Shown: one piece after another, positions 45,696 through 52,883 of the stretch | Layout of the letters: each line of letters starts with the position of its first letter | How positions within the stretch are numbered: position 1 is the stretch's first letter | Source: Chryseobacterium nepalense | GTDB lineage: Bacteria; Bacteroidota; Bacteroidia; Flavobacteriales; Weeksellaceae | Reading direction: 5' to 3' | Assembly (NCBI RefSeq): GCF_023195755.1 | Contig: NZ_CP096203.1 | Coordinates: forward strand, 186,001-250,000 | DNA: 64,000 nt | Position numbers and translations under genes: made by a program | The notes under the pieces: model-generated | Told to the model about the DNA's origin: nothing | The model's input: the letters and a program-made list of their open reading frames with translations, nothing else | Databases searched by the model: none

Positions 45696-45740
45696 TTCCA
45701 TATTATGGAAATGTATTTAAATTTAAATAATTGAAAATCA
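45696..45740 (+). promoter_or_regulatory. Two-part exopolysaccharide promoter element, copy 1
   Basis: Palindrome TTCCATATTATGGAA (45696-45710), 10 nt, then ATTTAAATAATTGAAAATCA (45721-45740), ending 56 nt before the start of the receiver-only gene. Copies 2 and 3 stand before the genes at 52884 and 58311. A -7-like TACGGTTG lies at 45759-45766. Confidence 0.65.
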
Positions 45741-45796
45741 TATACTTATGTAAAAGGTACGGTTGTGGGGAGCTTATTCTATAAATTAATTATAAA

Positions 45797-46234
45797 ATGG
45801 AAAACACTCACAACCTGAAGCTTTTTATTGTAGATGATGATCAATTCTGCTCAAGCATGTATGAGCGGTATTTAAAAAATCACCATTACAGTGATATTAC
45901 CATCTTCAGCAACGGCACGGAATGTCTAAATGCGCTTCATCTTAAACCCGATATTATTTTCCTTGATCACAACATGGAGGATCTCAACGGCTTTGAAGTT
46001 CTGAAAAAAATAAAACGCTACGATCCGAATATTTATGTAATTATGGTTTCGGCGCAGCAAAGTATTGACACCGCTGTAGATACGCTTAAATACGGTACTT
46101 TCGATTATTTGGTAAAAGGAAATGATGTCTGCGAAAAAATGAAGGAGACCATAGAAAAGATTGTAAGCATCAGGCAGGAAATGGCCCAGAATAAATTTAA
46201 AACAATCAGAAGGTTTTTTTCATTTTTATTTTAA
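45797..46234 (+). CDS. Receiver-only response regulator
   Basis: A 145-residue single receiver domain with acidic pocket DDD (13-15), phosphoacceptor D57 in IIFLDHNMED, and the late Lys in DYLVK; no output domain. Its sequence follows the receiver of the sigma-54 activator closely (shared patterns NGTECLNALxxxPDII and KYGTFDYLVK versus KECLSALxxxPDII and KLGAKDYIVK), so it is a paralogue of that domain. It may be a phosphate sink, or act on the exopolysaccharide machinery directly: the exporter gene follows after 4 nt. It is preceded by the first copy of the two-part promoter element and thus opens the exopolysaccharide transcript. Confidence 0.92.
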   Translation: MENTHNLKLFIVDDDQFCSSMYERYLKNHHYSDITIFSNGTECLNALHLKPDIIFLDHNMEDLNGFEVLKKIKRYDPNIYVIMVSAQQSIDTAVDTLKYGTFDYLVKGNDVCEKMKETIEKIVSIRQEMAQNKFKTIRRFFSFLF

Positions 46235-46238
46235 AGCC

Positions 46239-46970
46239 ATGTTGAAAAAATTACTCTTTTACGCAGTTGTCCTACTGTCGGTGCTTTCGTGCAAGACGTA
46301 TAACGTTCTGGAAGAAGAAAAAGCCACACGGAATATGCAGGATTTCAGCTTTGATCCGTCCTATCAGTACAGGATCAGGAAAGATGATAAAATTACCTTG
46401 TCGGTATGGGGGCAGGATGATCTAAGTGTAGGCTCGGTGTACGGAATCTATAACTCCAATGAAGTGTACGGAAAATGGCTTCTGGTAGATGCCGGCGGAA
46501 ATATTGAAATTCCGAGGCTGGGAACTACGCCGGTGATCGGGAAATCCGTTCCGGAACTTAAAGAAGAAATAAAAAACAAGCTTAAAAAATGGCTGGTGAA
46601 TCCCATTGTTGATGTAAAAGTGCTCAACAAGGAAATTTCAGTGATGGGAGAAGTCCGTAATCCTGCGGTAATCCAGGTTGATAAAGATCAGAATACTCTG
46701 CTGGAGCTGGTCTCCAAAGCCGGAGGTTTTGAAATGTATGCCAATCTGAAATCAGTCAAAATATTAAGACAGGAAGGCGAAAATGTGAGGGTAACCAATA
46801 TAGATCTTACTCAGATGAAGGATATTCCTAATCAGAATATTGTACTGCATCCCGGAGATTACGTTATTGTTCCTTCCAAAAAAAGCAAAGACTTCGATAA
46901 GCGAATTTCTACCATTATCCCGTTTGCTACGGTTACATCTGCTGCGGCAATATTATTCGGAATGTTATAA
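46239..46970 (+). CDS. Wza-like polysaccharide export lipoprotein
   Basis: An outer-membrane polysaccharide export protein. Lipobox LSCK with acylated Cys18, a polysaccharide export domain beginning at YRIRKDDKITLSVWGQDDLSV (about 45-65) with IPRLGTTPVIGKSVPELK, then an SLBB domain (EISVMGEVRNPAVIQV, LLELVSKAGGF, LHPGDYVIVP). A short C-terminal hydrophobic stretch (FATVTSAAAILFG) may be the membrane anchor helix. At 243 residues it is the small form common in Bacteroidota. It forms the outer-membrane exit of the polymer with the Wzc-like protein, whose gene follows after 8 nt. Confidence 0.93.
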   Translation: MLKKLLFYAVVLLSVLSCKTYNVLEEEKATRNMQDFSFDPSYQYRIRKDDKITLSVWGQDDLSVGSVYGIYNSNEVYGKWLLVDAGGNIEIPRLGTTPVIGKSVPELKEEIKNKLKKWLVNPIVDVKVLNKEISVMGEVRNPAVIQVDKDQNTLLELVSKAGGFEMYANLKSVKILRQEGENVRVTNIDLTQMKDIPNQNIVLHPGDYVIVPSKKSKDFDKRISTIIPFATVTSAAAILFGML

Positions 46971-46978
46971 CGATTACC

Positions 46979-49126
46979 ATGAACAACGAGAATGTAAGAT
47001 TTTTAAAACCTCTGTTAAGAGGGCTTCCCATTGTAATTGCCGTGATGGTGATTTCCGTATTGGGTGCAAAAAAATACCTTAATTACGTTACCCCGATGTA
47101 CGAAAGTACTGCCAAACTGAAATTGGCAGACACCCAGGAAGGTGTTCCCAGTGCCAATCTTTTTAAAGATTTTGATGTCTTTGCATCGCCCAATAAAATA
47201 AGCACTGAAATTGAAGTCCTGAAATCAACATCATTAATCGAAAAAACACTCGGAAAATTACCTTTTTCAACGGAAATATACCGAAAAGGAAAAGTCCGTT
47301 CCGTAGAATTATTCAATGATTCTCCCATTAAGGTAGAAGCAACTTTTAATGATAAAAAAAACGATGATAAAAAATTTCAGCTTGTTGTCACTTCCCAAAA
47401 TCAATACACTTTATTAGTCCCGGATTCATCAAAAGAAATAAAAGGAACTTTCAGTATTCCGGTAAACATCAAAGGCGGAAAAATAATAATCTCAAAAAAT
47501 GAAGAGTATCTTTCGGGAAAACGGGACGCAAAGATCATTGATCAGTATGAGTTTGAATTTCTGAGCAGGGAAAAACTTTTAGATAAAATCAATAAAGACC
47601 TGGATATTGTTGCAGTTGATAAAGATGTTCCCGTTATCAGGATCAATTTTAAAAGTAATGTGCCTGAAAAAGCTTCACTCTTTGTAAATACGCTGGCTGA
47701 AACTTATATTCAGGATTATATAGAAAATAAATACCGCGCTGCCAATACCACGGTAGATTTTCTTAAAGGTGAGATCGGACAGGCCAACAACAAGCTTTCG
47801 GATGCCGAAAACAGGATAGAACATTACAGGGAAAAGGAAAATATCATCAATATCCCGCAGGAAACCGAAACGGATCTCAGGAAAATTGCACAGCTGAAAA
47901 TTCAGAAAAGCAATATTAAAATGAATCTTGATGCCATCAAAAGTCTTAACAGCTATGTAGAAAATGGAAAAGATAATTTTCCTGATCTGGCCACGAATTT
48001 TGAGGCTTTCAACGATCTTCTTTCAACGGAAATGATCAAAAATATCAAACAGCTGCAAGCTGAAAAAAAAGAACTTCTTCTTACCTACACTCCCGAACAT
48101 GAAAAAGTGAAAACCATCGATGCTAAAATAAAAGATCTTACCGATTATCAGATCGAAAGTATTAAAAATACACAGAATAATCTCCAGATCAAGTATAATG
48201 ATCTGAACCGCGATATCAATGTTGCCGAACAGGCTTTTGTAGGGCTGCCGGAAAAAGAAAAACTGCTCAACATTATGAACAGGGAATTTAATCTTTATGA
48301 GAAAAATTATAACTTCCTGAATGAAAAAAGGATAGATGCGGAAATTGCCAAATCTGCCAAAATTTCTTTTCATAAAATCATTACCAGAGGAGAGCTTCCC
48401 GAACACCCGGTGTCTCCCATGCGCTCCATTATCATTATTGTTGCCGCTGTTGTGGGAATGATCGGTTCAATCATATTGATTTATGCTGTTCATTTTGCCA
48501 AAGCTAAAGTAAATGATATTTACACCATTGAAAAAAATAGTTCAGTTCCTGTTGCTTTTACGACACCTTATATCAGAAATAAAGACCAGGTAATGCACCA
48601 TTTCCTTGAAAATATCCTCGAGATGGATCTCAAAGGTATTCTTAAAGAAAAAAAAGTCATCTGTCTTACCTCTTACGACGATGCTTCTCAGCATGCTTTT
48701 CATGCAGAACATATGATAAAGGCGTTAAATGCTCAGTCAAGAAATATATTGGTAGTTGATGTTGCCGGAACATTAAAAAATACAATCGGAGGTCAGTATA
48801 TCCATTGTTCAGCGGAAGAAAACCTTCAGCATACTGCTCATGAAATGGAAGAGATCATCCGCCGGAATATGGAAGATAAAGACCTCTGCATTATTAATAA
48901 TCAGGCTATAAAACAGGGAAAACTTCCCTTGATGTTCCTGAAACTTGCCGATCAGAATATTTTTCTGCTGGACAGCCGGAAAACTGCCGCCCGAAATATC
49001 ATGAATGTAGAACTCCTGAAAGATGAATACCGTCTTGATAATCTATGGTTTGTCCTAAACAAAGAAGGATACAACCCAAGCCTGATGACCACAATTATGA
49101 AGATGCTGAAAAAATTCAGATCATGA
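46979..49126 (+). CDS. Wzc-like chain-length/export protein with degenerate kinase domain
   Basis: An inner-membrane co-polymerase of the Wzz/Wzc class: Wzz domain with a first membrane helix (about 13-33), a long periplasmic coiled coil including GNVR-like region (about 240-470), the motif PEHPVSPMRS, and a second membrane helix (about 483-505). The C-terminal cytoplasmic part (about 520-715) has the position and length of a BY-kinase, but where Walker A (usually GEGKT/S) should be there is ICLTSYDDASQHAFH (about 557-571), the Walker A' acid block reads ILVVDVAG, and no C-terminal tyrosine cluster exists. It is therefore a predicted pseudokinase. It overlaps the flippase gene by 4 nt. Confidence 0.9.
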   Translation: MNNENVRFLKPLLRGLPIVIAVMVISVLGAKKYLNYVTPMYESTAKLKLADTQEGVPSANLFKDFDVFASPNKISTEIEVLKSTSLIEKTLGKLPFSTEIYRKGKVRSVELFNDSPIKVEATFNDKKNDDKKFQLVVTSQNQYTLLVPDSSKEIKGTFSIPVNIKGGKIIISKNEEYLSGKRDAKIIDQYEFEFLSREKLLDKINKDLDIVAVDKDVPVIRINFKSNVPEKASLFVNTLAETYIQDYIENKYRAANTTVDFLKGEIGQANNKLSDAENRIEHYREKENIINIPQETETDLRKIAQLKIQKSNIKMNLDAIKSLNSYVENGKDNFPDLATNFEAFNDLLSTEMIKNIKQLQAEKKELLLTYTPEHEKVKTIDAKIKDLTDYQIESIKNTQNNLQIKYNDLNRDINVAEQAFVGLPEKEKLLNIMNREFNLYEKNYNFLNEKRIDAEIAKSAKISFHKIITRGELPEHPVSPMRSIIIIVAAVVGMIGSIILIYAVHFAKAKVNDIYTIEKNSSVPVAFTTPYIRNKDQVMHHFLENILEMDLKGILKEKKVICLTSYDDASQHAFHAEHMIKALNAQSRNILVVDVAGTLKNTIGGQYIHCSAEENLQHTAHEMEEIIRRNMEDKDLCIINNQAIKQGKLPLMFLKLADQNIFLLDSRKTAARNIMNVELLKDEYRLDNLWFVLNKEGYNPSLMTTIMKMLKKFRS

Positions 49127-50349
49127 AAAATATTTTTAAAATCGTACAAAAACATTCTTTTCTTGTCTTGGCTGACCAGATGATATTCAGCGGATCTAAT
49201 TTTCTGCTGGCATTTCTTCTTGCCAGGAAATTAAGCATTTCAGGTTTCGGATTTTTTTCATCCGTTCTTTTGATAACCTATCTTTTGGTTGCGGTTTCTA
49301 ATGCGCTTATTGTACAGCCATTTCAGATTCTGGCGGCGAAAGAATTCGGTAAAAAATCACTGGGGTTTGTATTTCAGGCTGCACTGTTGCTGCTATTGAT
49401 TTTTGCTTTGCTGATATTTTCGTCTGCATTTTTACCGTTTTCAGTTTTGACAATTTTTCAGCATCATATTTTTTCTATTATAATTTTTATATCAGCATAT
49501 ATTTTACAGGATTTTCTGAGAAAAGTGTTGCTGATAACAGACAAGATTAAGCTTGTACTTATTATCGACAGTATTTTTCTCCTCGTTTTTCCCCTAATCG
49601 CTATCCAGGAAAATCTTTCGCCCGGTAAAAGTTTGATGATCGTTGGATGGGTTAATGGTATCGCTTCCATACCGGGAATCTACCATATCGTAAGGAATTC
49701 GGATTTGAGCATTAAAAATTCCGCTCTCTGGAAGTATCACTGGAATGCGGGAAAATGGCTCGTAAGTGCATCCCTTTTACAGTGGTTTTCATCAAATTTC
49801 TTTACGTTGGCTGCCGGAATATATTTAGGGGCGAGTGCGTTGGGAGCTTTACGACTGGTGCAGTCGTTTTTTGGAGTCATCAATATTATCCTGCAGACAG
49901 TAGAAAATTATTATATTCCTAAAACAGCAAAGCTGTACTATGAGGATCAGGAATCAGCAAGAAAAACACTGTTTAAAAATATGGTACAGTGGATGACGGC
50001 CCTTGGAATCGTCATCGGGTTATTCTTCGTTTTTTCCCAACCGCTGATTGCTTTGCTTGGCGGTGAAAAATACCTTCAGTACGGGTTTGTAGTAAGGCTC
50101 ATTTCGGTACTGTACCTTTTGATTATTTACAGTTACCCAACCCGCATTTCCATTAGGGTGCTTGAACAGAATAAAGCATTTTTTACCGGATATTGTATTT
50201 CTTTTTTATTTTCTGTTCTCAGCTTTCATTTTTTATTACAATTCGGAGGATTGTACGGAGCCGTGGGCGGACTCGCCATGAATCAGATTCTGATGATTGC
50301 TTACTGGAAAATTCTCCTCAACAAAAAAAAGATTTCACTATGGACATAG
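49123..50349 (+). CDS. Wzx-like polysaccharide flippase
   Basis: A polytopic membrane protein with about 11-12 hydrophobic helices, of the polysaccharide transport/MATE-like group that flips undecaprenyl-linked repeat units. The start used, at 49123, overlaps the preceding stop codon in ATGA; upstream in-frame ATG would add a hydrophilic piece lying inside the Wzc-like gene. The first helices read LADQMIFSGSNFLLAFLLARKLSISGFGFFSSVLL, and a late VVRLISVLYLLIIYSYPTRISIRVLEQNKAFF is typical. It ends inside the start of the next glycosyltransferase gene (10 nt overlap), so translation is coupled. Confidence 0.85.
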   Translation: MKNIFKIVQKHSFLVLADQMIFSGSNFLLAFLLARKLSISGFGFFSSVLLITYLLVAVSNALIVQPFQILAAKEFGKKSLGFVFQAALLLLLIFALLIFSSAFLPFSVLTIFQHHIFSIIIFISAYILQDFLRKVLLITDKIKLVLIIDSIFLLVFPLIAIQENLSPGKSLMIVGWVNGIASIPGIYHIVRNSDLSIKNSALWKYHWNAGKWLVSASLLQWFSSNFFTLAAGIYLGASALGALRLVQSFFGVINIILQTVENYYIPKTAKLYYEDQESARKTLFKNMVQWMTALGIVIGLFFVFSQPLIALLGGEKYLQYGFVVRLISVLYLLIIYSYPTRISIRVLEQNKAFFTGYCISFLFSVLSFHFLLQFGGLYGAVGGLAMNQILMIAYWKILLNKKKISLWT

Positions 50350-51458
50350 TACATCTTATATTAGGAAAAGCAAACCCCGAGAAAATGAACGGGGTGAACA
50401 AAGTTGTTTTTAACATTGCTTCCAAGCAGGCTTCGCAAAAGATGAAAGTGGAAGTTTGGGGTATTTCGAAAAATACAGAAATTAATTATCCTGCGAGAGT
50501 ATTTATCACAAAAATTTTTAAAAGAAGGAAAAATCCCTTTTCCATTCCGGAAGGATTGAAAAAAGAAATTCTGAAAAGCCGTCAGGAAACAATCTTTCAT
50601 TTTCATGGCGGATGGATTCCTGTATTTTCCTCATTGAGCCGGTTTTTAAAGAAAAATAACCGCAGATACGTGATCACGCCGCATGGTTCCTATAACGAAA
50701 TTGCAATGAAGAAAAGCAGATTTATTAAAATGCTGTACTTCAGGTGGTTTGAAAAAAAAGTTATCATCGATGCCCAAAAAATTCACTGTATCGGAGAAAG
50801 CGAAATCGATGGCCTTCAAACGCTTCAGCGTACTGATAAAACGGTTTTAATTAATTACGGATTTGAAAAAATAAATTCAGATCGTAATACAGCTACAGCA
50901 AATGGACCTATTGTTTTTGGTTTCGTAGGCAGGCTTGATGTGTACACAAAAGGACTTGATCTTTTGATTGAAAGTTTCACAGCATTTTCTAAAAAATATC
51001 CGGAATCCCGGCTGTGGCTTATCGGAGATGGTGCGGAAAAAGAAAAGCTTCATCAGCAGATTAAACAAAATAATCTTGAGAATAAAGTAGAACTGATGGG
51101 CAGTAAATTTGGAAAAGAAAAAAATGACCTTATCCGGAAAATGGATGTTTTTCTGCACCCTTCAAGAAATGAAGGTCTTCCGGTTTCTGTTATTGAAGCG
51201 GCTGCTTTCGGCAAACCTTGTATTGTAACCAGAAATACGAATGTAGGGCATCTTATAGAAAAATATAATGCTGGTATTTGCATAGCCCTTCCTGAATCAA
51301 AACTTCTTACTGATGCTTTAATTAAAATCTGCAACATACGGGAAAAAAATAAACAGGAATATCAGATGATGGGCAATAATGCCTTAAAAATGGTAGAACA
51401 AGCCTTTAACTGGAATACAATTCTTGATGAAATGAACAGAAAATTATACACTTTCTGA
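50340..51458 (+). CDS. Glycosyltransferase, family GT4
   Basis: A GT-B fold glycosyltransferase with Glycos_transf_4-like N-terminal and GT4 C-terminal domains. The first is seen as MNGVNKVVFNIASKQ, and the second carries FGFVGRLDVYTKGLDLLIESF near 195, LIGDGAEKEKLHQQI, and the E-x7-E type donor site in FLHPSRNEGLPVSVIEAAAFGKPCI near 280. It is soluble or peripheral and would add one sugar to the lipid-linked repeat unit. The start at 50340 overlaps the flippase stop region by 10 nt. Donor and linkage are unknown. The polymerase gene follows after 1 nt. Confidence 0.9.
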   Translation: MDIVHLILGKANPEKMNGVNKVVFNIASKQASQKMKVEVWGISKNTEINYPARVFITKIFKRRKNPFSIPEGLKKEILKSRQETIFHFHGGWIPVFSSLSRFLKKNNRRYVITPHGSYNEIAMKKSRFIKMLYFRWFEKKVIIDAQKIHCIGESEIDGLQTLQRTDKTVLINYGFEKINSDRNTATANGPIVFGFVGRLDVYTKGLDLLIESFTAFSKKYPESRLWLIGDGAEKEKLHQQIKQNNLENKVELMGSKFGKEKNDLIRKMDVFLHPSRNEGLPVSVIEAAAFGKPCIVTRNTNVGHLIEKYNAGICIALPESKLLTDALIKICNIREKNKQEYQMMGNNALKMVEQAFNWNTILDEMNRKLYTF

Positions 51459-51459
51459 A

Positions 51460-52749
51460 ATGCAAACACCCACTACAGAACATCAGCGCTTTCTCAAAAA
51501 GATCAACAATCAGCTTTTTATTATTCTGCTGCTTATGGTGGCTTGTTTTTTTACGTGGAGTGAAAACGTAGCCATTACGAGAGCCATAAAAGTTGTCGGC
51601 AGAATGGGAGTGATGATTTCATCTATAATCGTTTATTACAGAATTATTTCTTACGGAAGTGTTAATTCATTAGTATATAAAAATATATTTTCACCGATTT
51701 TATATATTGCCTATCTTATCTTAGGCTTTATATCGTTTTCCTGGAGCACCAATCCGGGATTTAGTGCTTTGCAATGGTTTATGACTTTTCAAAGTTTTGT
51801 TTTTGCTTATTTTTTTGTGAAGAGCCTAGCGATACTTGATGTCTATTTTGAAGGTCATTCAATACGGCTGTATCATCTTTTAGGAAATACGGTTTTTGTA
51901 CTGCAGCTGGTTTTTGTGATCGGCATGTGGACGAATCCCGACGTTTTTTTCCGTCTTACGGACGGAGGGGAAGAAGCCCGTCTGGGGGGAACTTTAATGA
52001 ACCCCAACGAATTGGGAATGCTTGCCGGAGTAGGTTCTGCATGCCTGATTTTTAATCTTTACAGGTTTAAAAATAAAGTCTGGACCATCATCAAAATTAT
52101 GATCATTTTATATGCATTATATATGACCGGTTCAAGGTCTTCGCTGATTGGTGTTCTGCTGATCATATTTTTTCATGTTAACCAAACCAAACGGAAAGGA
52201 CTGAAGCTGGGCATTATTGCAGTGGTTTTGGCAATAGCACCATTTGCAGTGTACACGGTCATTCTTAAAGGCGGAGACCAGTCCAGGCTGGAAGAAGTGA
52301 TGAGCCTTACGGGAAGATTGCCTTTCTGGAAAGCCCTTATTACAGAAGGGTTGCCCAGGGAACCTCTTCTGGGCTTCGGTTTTATGAGGATTGACTATAA
52401 AGAATTCTTTCAGAGTGCTCATACCTATCCCGGAAAAATGACGCACAATACCTTTATGCAGGTACTTATGAACCTCGGTTTTATCGGTTTTACCATCGTT
52501 CTTTTTCAGGTATTTTTTACTGTTAAATCAATACTTTCCGCACAGAAGGAACTAAAACTTATGCTGATTGGTATTCTGATACCTATCCTCATCAACTCGT
52601 TCACGGAATTCGGAATTTTCGGAGAAAGTAACTATGGAATATTATTTTATCAGATCATTATTTTCTCAATTGCATTCCGCAATAATAATCATCTTACGAG
52701 AATACAAAGAATAATTCTTCAAAAGAAAAGACCGGATATGATGGGGTAA
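51460..52749 (+). CDS. Wzy-like O-antigen/exopolysaccharide polymerase
   Basis: An integral membrane protein with about 10-12 hydrophobic helices and a large outer loop between late helices, as in the Wzy/WaaL polymerase-ligase family. The O-antigen ligase pattern is visible as GGTLMNPNELGMLAGVGSACL (about 168-188), MTGSRSSLIGVLLI (about 222-235), and the loop GRLPFWKALITEGLPREPLLGFGFM followed by AHTYPGKMTHNTFMQVLMNLGFIG. It should join repeat units in the periplasm. It ends the first exopolysaccharide transcription segment; a new promoter element follows. Confidence 0.88.
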   Translation: MQTPTTEHQRFLKKINNQLFIILLLMVACFFTWSENVAITRAIKVVGRMGVMISSIIVYYRIISYGSVNSLVYKNIFSPILYIAYLILGFISFSWSTNPGFSALQWFMTFQSFVFAYFFVKSLAILDVYFEGHSIRLYHLLGNTVFVLQLVFVIGMWTNPDVFFRLTDGGEEARLGGTLMNPNELGMLAGVGSACLIFNLYRFKNKVWTIIKIMIILYALYMTGSRSSLIGVLLIIFFHVNQTKRKGLKLGIIAVVLAIAPFAVYTVILKGGDQSRLEEVMSLTGRLPFWKALITEGLPREPLLGFGFMRIDYKEFFQSAHTYPGKMTHNTFMQVLMNLGFIGFTIVLFQVFFTVKSILSAQKELKLMLIGILIPILINSFTEFGIFGESNYGILFYQIIIFSIAFRNNNHLTRIQRIILQKKRPDMMG

Positions 52750-52773
52750 TTCGAGTTTAAAAATTAGACTTTA

Positions 52774-52829
52774 TTCCAGAATATGGAAAAAGGGTATCTT
52801 TTTTATTGTATTTAAATTATTGATAATCA
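52774..52829 (+). promoter_or_regulatory. Two-part exopolysaccharide promoter element, copy 2
   Basis: Palindrome TTCCAGAATATGGAA (52774-52788), 21 nt, then ATTTAAATTATTGATAATCA (52810-52829), ending 54 nt before the start of the fusion gene. An exact -7-type box TATTTTTG follows at 52838-52845. Confidence 0.65.
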
Positions 52830-52883
52830 AATAATTATATTTTTGGCAGCGTATTTATATCTCTTTGTATAAAAGCAAGAATT

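Noticed and set aside
52838..52860. Possible sigma-54 promoter (TTGGCA...) before the fusion gene
   Set aside because: TTGGCA fits the -24 part but there is no GC at the -12 position, so it fails the strict spacing rule. An exact Bacteroidota -7 box overlaps the same bases and explains them better. No other good -24/-12 pair was found before the exopolysaccharide genes.
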